Assembly (NCBI GenBank): GCA_002050235.1
Contig: MWST01000018.1
Span: forward strand, 406,730 to 470,729
Direction: 5' to 3'
DNA length: 64,000 bases
Source: Polyangiaceae bacterium UTPRO1
GTDB taxonomy: Bacteria; Desulfobacterota; Binatia; UTPRO1
The translations under genes and the position numbers were made by a program. Every line of letters starts with the position of its first letter. The stretch's first letter is position 1. The notes under the pieces were generated by a model. The model was not told the origin of the DNA, made no database searches, and was given only the letters and a program-made list of their open reading frames with translations. Of this stretch, positions 1 through 13,145 are shown piece by piece.

Positions 1-76
1 CCGCCGTCGTGAAACCCTCGCGATTCCGGGGCGGCAGTGCCTCGCGGCGCCGGCGGTGGGCGTCCATCGGTGAGCC

Positions 77-113
77 CCGCCGGCAAGGCTCCTGCCGGCG
101 GCTATATTTTTTT
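77..113 (+). terminator. Rho-independent terminator of an upstream off-window gene
   Basis: A perfect 9-bp GC-rich stem (77-85 pairs with 93-101, loop of 7 nt) is followed within three bases by an AT run with seven consecutive T (107-113). It reads on the + strand, so it most likely ends a transcript entering from the left of the window. No gene is seen in bases 1-237 itself. Confidence 0.75.
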
Positions 114-114
114 C

Positions 115-144
115 TTGACGGGATCGTGTCGAGCAGCGTAACGG
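115..144 (+). promoter_or_regulatory. Possible promoter of the secreted repeat protein gene
   Basis: TTGACG at 115-120 matches five of six bases of a sigma70 -35 box. A weak -10 candidate TAACGG lies at 139-144 after an 18-bp spacer. It sits directly after the terminator at 77-113 and about 95 bp before the start codon at 238, the expected place for a promoter. The -10 match is poor, so this is tentative. Confidence 0.3.
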
Positions 145-237
145 CATTGCGTTCGTGCCCGCGGATGCCGGCGCTGCCGGGAGGCGCCGTCTCGAGTGCC
201 ATCGCCCTACCTAACCGCCCTCGGAGGAGGACACGTC

Positions 238-2199
238 ATGCGCAGTGCCGCCAAGATCGTCACGCTGGCGATGGTCGTTGCGACCGTCGTTCCGGCCGCC
301 GCTCGAGCCCAGACTTTCGCGCTCGATCCGCTCTCGAACACGCTGGCCCTGACGGGCGCCGCCGCGAACGAGCTTCTGAGGCCGGGTGCCGCGCCGGCGC
401 CTGGGCCGCTGCCGCTGCCGCTCGCCGGGTTCAAGGCTACCGAGCTCGGGCTCATCAGCGGTGACATCATCGATGCCCTGAGCTTCGGCGACGACGGTCC
501 GATGGGTCCGAGCACCCTCTATTTCACGGTTGCCCGCGGCGCGGTCGGCGTCGCCGGCCCGCTGACGCCGGACGTGAGCTCGGAGACCCTCGGGGTGCCG
601 CCGCTCACGCAACCGGAGGCGGCAAGCGACATCTTCGCGACCCTCGATCCGGCGGCGGGCGTTTTCCCGCCCTTCCACACGCAGATCCTGGACGGCAACG
701 GCGGTGCGCCGCTGGCACCGCTCACGAGCTACCCGGGCTTCGGCCTCGGGCTCTCGGAGCTGAACTCGATACCGGCCGTCGTCTTCAATGACCAGATCGC
801 CGACTTCGACTGGGGCGTTCCGGGCCGCGGGCGGCTGACCTGCATACTCTTCTCGCTGGCGCCGGGCTCGCCGACCCTGACGCCGGGCACCAATTCCGCG
901 CGCGCCCTCGGCGGCGAGCCCGGAGACATCTTCGTTGCCTGCCCAGGACCGCCGGCCTTCTTCGGCGTCGCCATTCCGGCGGCCATGAGCGGGCTCGTGA
1001 GCGGCGGAGCGGGCTGCGCGCCTCCGGCCTGCGACGACGTCGACGCGCTCGCCATGGGCGGCGGCCCGCCGCTGGTTTCGCTCGCACCCGGCTCGCCTTC
1101 ATTGGGCCTGATCCCCGCCGGACCCGGCGATGTCCTGCAGCTCTTCACCGGCCCTCCGCTCGGCGTCGTCATCCCCGGCTTTGCCTTAGGTCTGGCTCCC
1201 GGCGACGACGTGAAGGGCCTCGAGCTCGTCACCAACCCGTGCCCGGTGCCGCCGTTCATGGATCCCGACGGTGACGGCGTCGGGGGATGCGACAATTGCC
1301 CGATGGTCTTCAATCCCGGCCAGGAGGACATCGACGCCGACTTCACGGGCGACGCCTGCGATCCGTGCACGGACGTGGACGGCGACGGCTTCGGAAACCC
1401 CGGATTCCCCGCCAACCTCTGCCCGCTGGACCTCTGCCCGTTCATTCCGGGTCCGAACGTCGACAGCGACGGCGACGGGATCGGCGACCCGTGCGACAAC
1501 TGCCCGGCGGTCGCGAATCCGGGGCAGGAGGACGGCGATGGCGACGGCTGGGGCGACGCCTGCGACAACTGCCCCAACGACTTCGACCCGACGCAGGCCG
1601 ATGGCGACGGCGATCTGATCGGCGACGTCTGCGACATCTGCACGGGCGGCGTCGGCATGTCCAAGCCGCAGCTCAAGCTCGGGAAGCTGCTCGCGCCCGG
1701 CGGCGACGATCAGCTCCAGGCGCAGGCCGGCATGAGCTTCGCCGGACCGCTGCCGATCCCCCCGCTGGCGGTGCATCTGCTCGGCATGCGGGTCCAGATC
1801 GTCGACCTCGGCGCCGGCAGCACCGTGCTCCTCGATCACACCATTCCCGGCGGCCTCGTTCCCAACGCCTGCGGACCGAAGGACGGCTGGAAGGCGAACG
1901 GCTCGCTCACCAGCGAGAAGTTCGCTACCAAGACCAACTCCATTCCGCTCGGCTGCGCGCCGAACTCGGCGCTCGGCATCGCCCAGGCGCAGGCGCAGGA
2001 CAAGACGGCCAAGAGCAAGGGAGCGGCCTTCAAAGTGAAGGGCAAGAACGGCACCTACGCTCCGGCCGTCGGACCGTTCCGCATGACGGTCGTGCTCGGC
2101 GGTCCGGCGGAGGCGGCCGTCGGCCAGTGCGCCGAGCACACCTTCGCGGCAGCGAGCTGCGTAACCAAGCCGGGCGGCAGCCAGATCAAGTGCAAGTAA
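238..2199 (+). CDS. Secreted protein with thrombospondin type 3 calcium-binding repeats
   Basis: A 653-residue exported protein. Residues 1-25 form a signal peptide (MRSAAK start, hydrophobic core, AARAQ cleavage region). The start at 238 is preceded by GGAGGAGG; an in-frame ATG at 196 lies upstream of that ribosome site and was rejected. Residues about 340-480 hold tandem thrombospondin type 3 units with the DxDxDGxGDxCDNCP pattern, which bind calcium in known family members. The N-terminal 340 residues are Gly/Pro-rich and unrecognised. The C-terminal 170 residues form a separate Lys-rich domain with a few Cys. The likely role is an extracellular or cell-surface structural protein; no enzymatic motif is visible. 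It is a single-gene unit with terminators on both sides. Confidence 0.8.
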   Translation: MRSAAKIVTLAMVVATVVPAAARAQTFALDPLSNTLALTGAAANELLRPGAAPAPGPLPLPLAGFKATELGLISGDIIDALSFGDDGPMGPSTLYFTVARGAVGVAGPLTPDVSSETLGVPPLTQPEAASDIFATLDPAAGVFPPFHTQILDGNGGAPLAPLTSYPGFGLGLSELNSIPAVVFNDQIADFDWGVPGRGRLTCILFSLAPGSPTLTPGTNSARALGGEPGDIFVACPGPPAFFGVAIPAAMSGLVSGGAGCAPPACDDVDALAMGGGPPLVSLAPGSPSLGLIPAGPGDVLQLFTGPPLGVVIPGFALGLAPGDDVKGLELVTNPCPVPPFMDPDGDGVGGCDNCPMVFNPGQEDIDADFTGDACDPCTDVDGDGFGNPGFPANLCPLDLCPFIPGPNVDSDGDGIGDPCDNCPAVANPGQEDGDGDGWGDACDNCPNDFDPTQADGDGDLIGDVCDICTGGVGMSKPQLKLGKLLAPGGDDQLQAQAGMSFAGPLPIPPLAVHLLGMRVQIVDLGAGSTVLLDHTIPGGLVPNACGPKDGWKANGSLTSEKFATKTNSIPLGCAPNSALGIAQAQAQDKTAKSKGAAFKVKGKNGTYAPAVGPFRMTVVLGGPAEAAVGQCAEHTFAAASCVTKPGGSQIKCK

Positions 2200-2242
2200 G
2201 CGGGCGCGCCGGGCGCTGACCGCGCCGGCGCGTACGACAGCA

Positions 2243-2284
2243 GCGCGGGGGTCGGGACCGGAGTCGCGACCCCCGCGCCGTTTT
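2243..2284 (+). terminator. Rho-independent terminator after the repeat protein gene
   Basis: A perfect 12-bp stem (2243-2254 with 2267-2278) encloses a 12-nt loop and is followed by TTTT at 2281-2284. It lies 44 nt past the stop codon at 2199. The stem is strong and the T-tract short, as is common in GC-rich genomes. Confidence 0.8.
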
Positions 2285-2418
2285 CCGGGGCCGGGCGGGC
2301 GCTCGGCTGCGAGCAGCGAGCCGCCGCTCCGCCTGCCGCTGCCCGCGATCCGGGCGCTGCTCGGTCGGACTCCTCGCGACGGTTGCCTGAGCCGTGAATC
2401 CGATACAGAGGAGCCTGC

Positions 2419-2640
2419 GTGAGCCGCACCGAGAAGTTCGCCGTCGGCGACCACGTCCGCTGGAACTCGGAGGCGGGCTACGTCACCGGCGTGATCATTC
2501 GCGTTCACACTGCCGACTTCGACTACAAGGGCCACACCCACCGCGCCTCGCCGGAGGATCCGCAGTACGAGATCAAGAGCGATAAGACCGATCACGTTGC
2601 CGCCCACCGCGGCAAGGTGCTGACCCGGCTGCGTCGCTGA
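2419..2640 (+). CDS. DUF2945 / HVA1-type TUDOR-domain small protein
   Basis: A 73-residue cytoplasmic protein starting at GTG 2419, preceded by GAGGAG. It shows the family pattern: FAVGDHVRWNSEAG near the N terminus, a central HTADFDYKGHTHRAS segment, then DPQYEIKSDKTDHVAAHRG. This matches the hypervirulence-associated TUDOR-like domain (DUF2945), found in small bacterial proteins and fungal HVA1; its biochemical function is not established. Its stop is 18 nt before the downstream DNA glycosylase gene, so the two are probably co-transcribed. Confidence 0.8.
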   Translation: MSRTEKFAVGDHVRWNSEAGYVTGVIIRVHTADFDYKGHTHRASPEDPQYEIKSDKTDHVAAHRGKVLTRLRR

Positions 2641-2658
2641 AGGCCGGAGCCGCCGCTC

Positions 2659-3615
2659 ATGGCGCCGCTATCGAGGACTGGCCGCTCTTCCGGCCGCGGG
2701 GCGCGGCCCGTGGTCACCCGCTTCGAGCTACCCGTAGCGCCGCCGTTCCGGCTCGATCTCACGGTGCACGCGCTCCGCCGCGTACCCAGCAACGTGGTCG
2801 ACGTGCTCACTGCGAGCGGCGATTACCTGCATGCGTTCGCGGCGGCGAAGGGCCCCGGGATCGTGCGCGTCGCACAGCCGCGCCCCGAGGCGCTCGCGGT
2901 CACGATCACGCGCCGCGTCCGCAACGCCGCCGACGACCGGCGCGTGCTGGCGCTGCTGCGCCGCACGCTCGGCATCGATCGCGATCTGACGGCGTTCTAC
3001 GCAGCGGCGTCCCGGCTGCGGTGGCTCGCGCCGCTCGCCCGCCGCATGCGCGGCATCAAGCCGCCGCGCTATCGTTCGTTGTGGGAGGCCTGCGTCAACA
3101 GCATCGTCTTCCAGCAGGTGAGCCTCCATGCCGCGACGGCGGTGGTGCGGCGCCTGGTCACGACGTTCGGCGCCTCGGTCGCCGGCGTCGACGAGCCGCT
3201 GTACGTGTTCCCGGAGGTCGGCCGCGTGCTGCGCGCCAGCGACGCCGAGCTGCGGGCTCTTGGACTCAGTGCGGCCAAGGTCGCGACGCTGCGCCGCATC
3301 GGCGAGACCATCGCCGCGGGGACGCTCTCGGAGGCGATGATCGAGGCGCGGCCGAGCAACGAGGCGGCGGAGCTGCTGTGTACGGTGAAAGGGATCGGGC
3401 CGTGGACGGCGAGCGTCATCCTGTTGCGCGGCTTCGGGCGCCTCGACGTTTTTCCCGGGAACGACTCCGGCGTCGCCCGCAGCTTCGCGCTCGTCGCCGG
3501 CGACGGCGCGACCGCCGTCGACGATGTCGTGGGCGCGCTCGCGCCGCAGCAGGGGATGCTCTACTTCCACCTGCTGCTGGCGCGCCTGGAGAGCCGCGGC
3601 GACATCGGCAGGTGA
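2659..3615 (+). CDS. alkA: DNA-3-methyladenine glycosylase II (AlkA-type, HhH-GPD)
   Basis: A 318-residue DNA glycosylase expected to excise alkylated bases in base excision repair. The C-terminal half is an HhH-GPD domain: helix-hairpin-helix VKGIGPWTAS at about 243-252, followed by VFPGND with Asp269 at the catalytic position. The N-terminal region (about 20-110) fits the AlkA N-terminal domain. The first ~18 residues are Arg/Ser-rich and may not be translated; GTG at 2710 is an alternative start. It follows the DUF2945 gene by 18 nt. Convergent with the rhodanese gene across a 119-bp gap. Confidence 0.85.
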   Translation: MAPLSRTGRSSGRGARPVVTRFELPVAPPFRLDLTVHALRRVPSNVVDVLTASGDYLHAFAAAKGPGIVRVAQPRPEALAVTITRRVRNAADDRRVLALLRRTLGIDRDLTAFYAAASRLRWLAPLARRMRGIKPPRYRSLWEACVNSIVFQQVSLHAATAVVRRLVTTFGASVAGVDEPLYVFPEVGRVLRASDAELRALGLSAAKVATLRRIGETIAAGTLSEAMIEARPSNEAAELLCTVKGIGPWTASVILLRGFGRLDVFPGNDSGVARSFALVAGDGATAVDDVVGALAPQQGMLYFHLLLARLESRGDIGR

Positions 3616-3734
3616 AGCCCCGAGGGCTCGATGCTTCTACGACCGAGGACGGTGAGATAGCCCGGGCTGCTGCACGCCGCGCCGGGCGCCATCCGCCGCG
3701 GCCGCGAAATCGCGCTCCGCGAGCGTCGCGTTCC

Positions 3735-4607
3735 TCAGGCCTCCATACCCAGCTTCAACGGCAGCGTCGGATCGGCAACCCATTCCAGCATCGATCCGTC
3801 GTAGACGGCGATATTGGGGTGTCCGCAGAGCGTCAGCGCCAAGGCGTCCATCGTCGCCGAGATTCCTCCTCCGCAGTAGCAGATGACCCGCGGCTTCTCG
3901 AAGGCGCCGACCGCCGCGAACAGGGGTCGCAGGCGCGCGACCGGCAGGAACGTGCCGTCCGCGGCGTCGATCAGCGTGTCATAGAAGACGTTGCGACTGC
4001 CGGGAATGTGGCCGGCGCGGCCGTATACGTTTTTCTCGCCGGCGTAGACGGCCGGCGCGAGCGCGTTGATCGTGCACACGTCACCGTCGGATATCGCAGC
4101 CTGGACGGCGTGGCGGTCGGCCCACAGCTCGGGGCGCGGTCGGGCCGTGAGCAGCGCCGGTTTTGGCGCCTGCGCCCCGGACTCGAGCGTCCGTCCCTCG
4201 CGCTTCCACTTCGCGAGACCGCCGTCGAGCACCGCCACGTTTTCGCACCCGACGCTGCGTAGCATCCACCACAGGCGGGTCGCCCACATCGGACTGCCGC
4301 TGCTGTAGACGACGGTGCGACGTCCGTCGCCGACTCCGAGCGCGCCGATCCTCGCACAGAGCTCCGCGGCCGGCGGCATCATGAACCTCACTTCCGCAGA
4401 GCGATCCGAGAACTCCTCGATCAGGTCCACGAACTGCGCGCCGGGCACGTGCTCCGCGGCGAATTGTGCACGCCCGCTCTCCGTGCGGTAGCCGTAGCCT
4501 TCCGGGTTCGGGTGCAGGAACACGGTAGCGTCGAGAATGGAGAGGTCGGGCGCCGCGAGCTGCTGCGCGAGCCAGTCGGTGCCCACCAGGTGCCCAGGCA
4601 TTTTCAT
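3735..4607 (-). CDS. sseA: Thiosulfate/3-mercaptopyruvate sulfurtransferase (tandem rhodanese)
   Basis: A 290-residue cytoplasmic sulfurtransferase with two rhodanese domains. The N-terminal one (about 10-140) lacks the active cysteine and carries YSSGSPMWATRLWW; the C-terminal one (about 160-285) has the loop YCGGGIS with nucleophile Cys245. It moves sulfane sulfur from thiosulfate or 3-mercaptopyruvate to an acceptor. The loop CGGGIS is closer to mercaptopyruvate sulfurtransferases (CGSGVT-like) than to classic rhodanese (CRKGVT), so the preferred donor is uncertain. The start at 4607 has GGAGGAGCAGC just upstream. Monocistronic by position. Confidence 0.85.
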   Translation of the reverse strand: MKMPGHLVGTDWLAQQLAAPDLSILDATVFLHPNPEGYGYRTESGRAQFAAEHVPGAQFVDLIEEFSDRSAEVRFMMPPAAELCARIGALGVGDGRRTVVYSSGSPMWATRLWWMLRSVGCENVAVLDGGLAKWKREGRTLESGAQAPKPALLTARPRPELWADRHAVQAAISDGDVCTINALAPAVYAGEKNVYGRAGHIPGSRNVFYDTLIDAADGTFLPVARLRPLFAAVGAFEKPRVICYCGGGISATMDALALTLCGHPNIAVYDGSMLEWVADPTLPLKLGMEA

Positions 4608-4654
4608 CTGCTGCTCCTCCTCGTATGTGCCGGTAGCTCGCGCCGCGTCCGATG

Positions 4655-5151
4655 CTACCGCGCGGGAAAGCGACGATCGACCTCATCACGCAGGCCGATC
4701 AACATCGCGCGCAAGGACCGTTTCAGCAACAGCGACTGGATCGCTCCAGGAAGCGGCCGCCCGATGTCGATCCATGCGCGATAAGTCACGAGGGTTCCCG
4801 AATGGTCCGTCAGCGCAGTCAGGCGCCACATGCCCGCAGTGCCGCCGATGTCGTTATCGACGTCATGTCTACTGGCGGATGATCGATGATGCCGGTGACA
4901 TGGATCGTCCCGCGAACCGACTGCGTGTCGTCGGTTTCCGAGGTTTCGGCGACGAGCACTTCGCGCTGGACCAGGGCTCGCCAGTCCGCCGCAGAATACG
5001 AGGAACGTAAATCGACCGCATCCTCCCCACACGCCACACACGCTGGGCTCGCCAGGTCCGGAGGCAACTCGATCGCATGCGACTTGGTTGCGGGGTACAC
5101 GAGGAAGGTCGTCAGCAACAACGATTCGCCTATCCGTCGACGAACGCTCAT
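4655..5151 (-). pseudogene. Decayed exported SRPBCC/START-like protein gene
   Basis: Two overlapping reading frames carry the two ends of one protein. From ATG 5151 a frame runs to 4819 with a signal peptide (MSVRRRIGESLLLTTFLVYP) and the start of a START-like fold. A second frame ends at 4655 with WRLTALTDHSGTLVTYRAW and a typical C-terminal helix region. The middle strands of the fold are absent, so a frameshift plus an internal deletion of roughly 50 residues is inferred. Base composition is more AT-rich than in the neighbours. A functional short protein from the first frame cannot be excluded. Confidence 0.5.
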
Positions 5152-5387
5152 CGCACGCCTCGAGCGAGGGCACCCTTGGTGCACATCTCGTCGCCGAGAT
5201 CTCGGTCGAGCGCGACACCGTCCAAACGAAGCACTGTGCGAGACTTCGACGCCACGGTGTAGGCCTCGATGCGAAGCGGTAACGGAATGACGCTGATCGC
5301 GTGGATGTCCGTCGCGGGGATCGTTTTCACGAGTGTGCCGTTCCCGCCGTACAACTCCAGACGCCGGACGACCGATTCTAAACGGAA
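5148..5387 (-). pseudogene. 3' remnant of a gene upstream of the decayed SRPBCC gene
   Basis: An open frame of 79 codons with protein-like composition (ESVVRRLELYGGNGTLVK..IHAISVIPLPLRIEAY) ends in a TGA that overlaps the ATG at 5151 by ATGA, the usual sign of translational coupling. It has no ATG start, only a TTG at 5354, and is closed upstream by TAA at 5388. I read it as the surviving tail of an exported-protein gene that preceded the SRPBCC-like gene in an operon. The family is not recognised with confidence. Confidence 0.35.
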
Positions 5388-5436
5388 TTACCTGAGGTCG
5401 CGGTTGCCTGACAACCTGTTGCTGCCCTCCCGATGC

Positions 5437-6159
5437 TCAGCGCAGCAGCGCCCGCAGGCCCGAGGCTACCTTGGCAGCGATCGCCGTTATCCCCGCGGCG
5501 TCGCGGAGGAGGGCGTTGTTGACCTCGAGCTCGAGGTAGCGCAGCCCGTGGCGGGTGCCGTGGACGTGCGCCGAGTAGATGAGGCCGGCGAGCCCGGAGT
5601 AGGGCTCGTTGTGCCGCACCGTCAGTCCGGTTGCGGTGAGCGCGTCGGCGAGCGCGCCGGCGAGCTCGAAGTGATCGTCGTAGAGGACGCCGACCGCGAA
5701 GGCGCGCCGCTCTCCGGCGAGCTCGGGCGTGAAGCTGTGGACGCTCACCAGGATCGTCGTGTCCGGACGCCCCGCGAGCACGTCGTCGACGGCTGCGTGA
5801 TAGGGCGCGTGCCAGCGGGCGATGCGCTCGGCGCGCGCCGCGGCGGCGAGGCCGCGGTTCCCGGGGACGACGAGGCCGTGGCTCTCTTCGACGATCAGGT
5901 CGCGGTCGCCGAGGTCGCGGTTGCAGTCGACGAGCAGCCGCGAACCGCCGCTCTCGACGACCGGGGCCGCGAAGGCGGCCGCGAGCGCGTGCCCCAGCGC
6001 CGCGGCGCCGATGTCCCAGGCGACGTGGTCGGCGAGCTCGGCGGGTCCGAGTCCCAGGCTCGCGTACTCGTCCGGCACGGCGGCCGAGGCGTGCTCGACG
6101 GTGAAGACGAAGGGCGCCCGCGCCTCTCCGCGGCGGACGTGGAACGGGGGATGCGGCAC
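5437..6159 (-). CDS. N-formylglutamate amidohydrolase-like protein
   Basis: A protein of about 240 residues of the N-formylglutamate amidohydrolase (FGase) family, zinc hydrolases related to carboxypeptidases. Visible family features: FTVEHAS near the N terminus, LLVDCNRDLGDRD, a conserved ILVSVHSFTPEL, and RHNEPYSGL followed by a YLELEVNNALL tail. GTG 6159 is chosen because the family alignment begins just after it; longer in-frame starts up to 6297 would overlap the divergent acyl-CoA synthetase gene and encode an Arg/Ala-rich stretch with no family similarity. In Hut pathways the enzyme releases formate from N-formylglutamate, but no hut genes are nearby, so the substrate is open. Confidence 0.75.
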   Translation of the reverse strand: MPHPPFHVRRGEARAPFVFTVEHASAAVPDEYASLGLGPAELADHVAWDIGAAALGHALAAAFAAPVVESGGSRLLVDCNRDLGDRDLIVEESHGLVVPGNRGLAAAARAERIARWHAPYHAAVDDVLAGRPDTTILVSVHSFTPELAGERRAFAVGVLYDDHFELAGALADALTATGLTVRHNEPYSGLAGLIYSAHVHGTRHGLRYLELEVNNALLRDAAGITAIAAKVASGLRALLR

Positions 6160-6295
6160 GCGTAGTTCCGTACTATGCGGCGCGGCGCGGCGCCATCTAC
6201 CGCGGCGGCAGGCGGCTGCGGGAACGCGCGCCGAGCGGGCGCACGGAGCCGCGGCTGGCATGAGCGGCGCGACCCGCGCTAAGACCGATACCATC

Positions 6296-7924
6296 ATGCA
6301 CCTCTCTTTCGCATCGATATGGGAAGCCGTCGCCGATGCGACGCCGGATGCGCCCGCGGTCGTCCACGGAGCGCGCCGGATCTCGTGGCGCGACTACGAC
6401 CTCCGCGCTGCGCGCCTGGCGCAGGCCTTTCTCGACGCCGGCCTCGGAGCCCACAGCAAGGTCGGCATGTACCTCTACAACGCCCCCGAGTACTGCGAGA
6501 CGAACTTCGCCGCCATGAAGATCCGCGGCGTCCCGGTGAACGTCAGCTACCGCTACCTCGACGACGAGCTGGCGTACCTGATCGAGGACTCCGACATGGA
6601 GGCGCTCGTCTACCATTCGTCGCTCGCCGACCGCGTCGCCGCGGTGCGCTCGCGGGCGCCGCGCCTCAAGCTCTTCGTCGAAGTCGACGACGGGCCGGCG
6701 GCGGGCGGTCGCGTGCCGGTCGCGGGGGCCGTCGGCTACGACGCCATCCAGGCCGGCGTCGCTCCGGCTGCGCGCATCGCGCCGCAGGGCGACGAGATCT
6801 ACATGCTCTATACCGGTGGCACCACCGGCATGCCCAAGGGCGTGATGTACGCGATGACCGAGTTCGTCGGTTTCTTTCTCAAGACCTACCCGTCGATGAT
6901 CGGGCAGGCGAAGATCCCGGATCCGGCGCTGATCCCCGAGATCGCGCGGCGCACGCGCGCCGACGGTACGGCATGGGTCAGCATGTCCGGTCCGCCGCTC
7001 ATGCACGGCACCGGATGCTGGCTCGGCATGATGGTGCCGCAGATGCTCGGCGGCACCGCGGTGCTGCTCGAGGGCAAGTCGTTCGATCCGGTCGAGCTCT
7101 GCTCGGTCGTGGAGCGCGAGCGCGTCAATCTCGTGGTGGTCGTCGGCGACGCTTTCGCGAAGCCGCTGCTGCGCGCGCTCGACGAGCGGTCCGGACGCTT
7201 CGAGCTCTCGTGCCTCAAGCTCATGGTGTCGTCGGGCACGATGTTCTCGTTCGAAGTGAAGCAGGGCCTGGTGAAGCACATACCGGAGCTCACGATCGTC
7301 GACGTGCTCGGCTCGACCGAGGGCGGCATGGGTCAGTCGACGGTGCGCGCCGGCATGAGCGTCGAGACCGCCCGCTTCAAGCTCAACCCGACGACCAAGG
7401 TCTTCACCGCCGACGACCGCGAGGTGACGCCGGGCTCGGGCGAGATCGGCTTCATCGCCAACGGCGGCATGGTCCCGCTCGGCTACTACAAGGATCCCGA
7501 GAAGTCGGCGCGCACGTTCCGCGAGGTCGGCGGCGTCCGCTACGCGTTTCCCGGCGACATGGCGACCGTCGAAGCCGACGGCCGCGTGACGCTCCTCGGA
7601 CGCGGCTCCAACTGCATCAACACCGGCGGCGAGAAGGTGTTCCCGGAGGAAGTGGAGGAGGCACTGAAGACGCACCCGGCCGTCGAGGACGCGCTCGTCT
7701 TCGGCGTCCCCGACGAGCGCTTCGGTCAGCGCGTGGTCGGCGTCGCGGCACTGGCCAAGGGCGCCGCTGGAGTTCCGGCGGCGATCCTCGCGGCGCTCAA
7801 GCGCCATCTCGCCAGCTACAAGGTCCCCAAGGAGCTGCTCGTCGTCGAGCGCGTGCCGCGCGCCCCCAACGGCAAGCCCGACTACGCGACGGCGAAGCGC
7901 ATCTTCGAGTCGACGCCGCGGTAG
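6296..7924 (+). CDS. Acyl-CoA synthetase (AMP-forming, FadD-like)
   Basis: A 542-residue ANL-superfamily ligase that would activate a carboxylic acid with ATP to an acyl-adenylate and then the CoA thioester. Motifs: P-loop-like YTGGTTGMPKGV, A5-like VLGSTEGG, the YAFPGD/RVTLLGRGSNCINTGGEKVFPEEVEE hinge, and the catalytic Lys in APNGKPDY near the C terminus. It most resembles long-chain or steroid-type FadD enzymes by motif; the substrate is not deducible. ATG 6296 is taken; in-frame ATG 6260 is an alternative. Enoyl-CoA hydratase at 37.1 kb would fit an acyl-CoA degrading lifestyle. Confidence 0.88.
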   Translation: MHLSFASIWEAVADATPDAPAVVHGARRISWRDYDLRAARLAQAFLDAGLGAHSKVGMYLYNAPEYCETNFAAMKIRGVPVNVSYRYLDDELAYLIEDSDMEALVYHSSLADRVAAVRSRAPRLKLFVEVDDGPAAGGRVPVAGAVGYDAIQAGVAPAARIAPQGDEIYMLYTGGTTGMPKGVMYAMTEFVGFFLKTYPSMIGQAKIPDPALIPEIARRTRADGTAWVSMSGPPLMHGTGCWLGMMVPQMLGGTAVLLEGKSFDPVELCSVVERERVNLVVVVGDAFAKPLLRALDERSGRFELSCLKLMVSSGTMFSFEVKQGLVKHIPELTIVDVLGSTEGGMGQSTVRAGMSVETARFKLNPTTKVFTADDREVTPGSGEIGFIANGGMVPLGYYKDPEKSARTFREVGGVRYAFPGDMATVEADGRVTLLGRGSNCINTGGEKVFPEEVEEALKTHPAVEDALVFGVPDERFGQRVVGVAALAKGAAGVPAAILAALKRHLASYKVPKELLVVERVPRAPNGKPDYATAKRIFESTPR

Positions 7925-7953
7925 GAGGCGCCGCCGGCCGGTCGCGCGCGGCG

Positions 7954-9027
7954 CTACCGGCGCGGTCCGGCGTCGAGCCGGAGCGGCTGCTCCTCGGCTA
8001 CCTTCCAGCCGCTCGTCGTCCGCACGTAGGCGGTATCGATCGCATCGCGCGGCAGACAGCCGGCGCGGGCGCGGACGACCTTCTCCATCTCACCGACTGC
8101 GAGCGTCGTCACCTTCGGCGCCGGGATCGGCGCCGGCGCGGTGCCGGCGACGAGCGGCTCGGCGACGCCGCGCACGGCGTTGCCTGCGACATACACCGGT
8201 CCGGCACCCTTGAAGCGCAGCGCCGAGTGCGGCTTGCCGCCGATCGAGCGAGCGTAGGGCGAGAGCGCGAAGAGCGAGCCGACGACGTTCCCCGTGGCTC
8301 CGTCCTCGAAGCGGCTTCCCCACTCGCCCCAGTCTTCGACGATGACGTTGCGGATGTCGGCGACGATAGCGCCCGAGATGATCGGGCTGCGGATCGCGCC
8401 CTTCATGATCCAGTTGTGGTGCAGCGAGATGTTGTTGGTGCCGCCGTACTTGCAATAGATCGACCGCGTCGCGCCGGCGACGAAGGTGTACTGCACCGTT
8501 ACGTCGTGGGCTCCGTAGCCGATCGAGATGCCGTCGTCGTGGGCGCCCGTCGACGATACGTGGGTGACTACGACGCGGTAGGCCTCGGGACCGTCGATGC
8601 GCAGATTGTCGTCGCCGTTGCGGAGGCGGAGGTCGCGGACGATGACGTCGTTGGTGCGGATGTCGACGATCGCCGTCCCCTCCTTCATCGCCGCGCCGTC
8701 GAGCGTGGCGCCGCCGCCCTCGATCGTGAGGTTCGGCTTGCCGAGGATGGGGAGCTTCTTCTCGATGCGGATCGGCGTCGTGACCGCGAAGCGGATGATG
8801 GCATTGCCGCTCGCCGCTGCATCGGCGAAAGCGGCGCGCACGGCTTCCTCGGTAGGTTCGGTGATCGTGATGACGCGGCCGCCGGTGCCGCCGCTGGTCT
8901 CGGCGCCGAAGCCCTCGAGCGGCTCGTGGCCCGGCTGCGGCAGCGAATTCGGCACCAGGCCTAGAGGCGAGCACGCGGACATCGCCAGGATCGACAGCGC
9001 CAGCATCGCCGCGAGGAGGTTCCTCAC
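7954..9027 (-). CDS. Pectate-lyase-superfamily lipoprotein
   Basis: A 357-residue exported protein. It starts at GTG 9027 and has a lipoprotein-type signal (LSILAMSAC, lipid Cys near 19; the Met at -3 makes the lipobox imperfect). The body (about 50-300) is a right-handed beta-helix of the pectate lyase 1 type: TIEGGGATLDG, then repeated strands, DDGISIGYGAHDVTVQY, NISLHHNWIMKGAIRSPIISG (the R-S-P matches the family's R-x-P with the catalytic Arg) and a ladder of Asn/Gly turns. It may be a polysaccharide lyase or a non-catalytic beta-helix. Convergent with the acyl-CoA synthetase gene (29-bp gap) and divergent from acnA. Confidence 0.75.
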   Translation of the reverse strand: MRNLLAAMLALSILAMSACSPLGLVPNSLPQPGHEPLEGFGAETSGGTGGRVITITEPTEEAVRAAFADAAASGNAIIRFAVTTPIRIEKKLPILGKPNLTIEGGGATLDGAAMKEGTAIVDIRTNDVIVRDLRLRNGDDNLRIDGPEAYRVVVTHVSSTGAHDDGISIGYGAHDVTVQYTFVAGATRSIYCKYGGTNNISLHHNWIMKGAIRSPIISGAIVADIRNVIVEDWGEWGSRFEDGATGNVVGSLFALSPYARSIGGKPHSALRFKGAGPVYVAGNAVRGVAEPLVAGTAPAPIPAPKVTTLAVGEMEKVVRARAGCLPRDAIDTAYVRTTSGWKVAEEQPLRLDAGPRR

Positions 9028-9122
9028 CGCGCCACCATAGCGCCGCCGGCGGCGTCGTCCAGCCCGGGCGGCTTGCACCCCCCGGTCGCGAGGTGCACAG
9101 TGGCGCCCCTGGGGAGGAGCCC

Positions 9123-13145
<4,023 letters not shown>

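Noticed and set aside
5269..6165. Plus-strand 298-codon frame opposite the formylglutamate amidohydrolase-like gene
   Set aside because: No family similarity; it reads the antisense of a gene with clear motifs.
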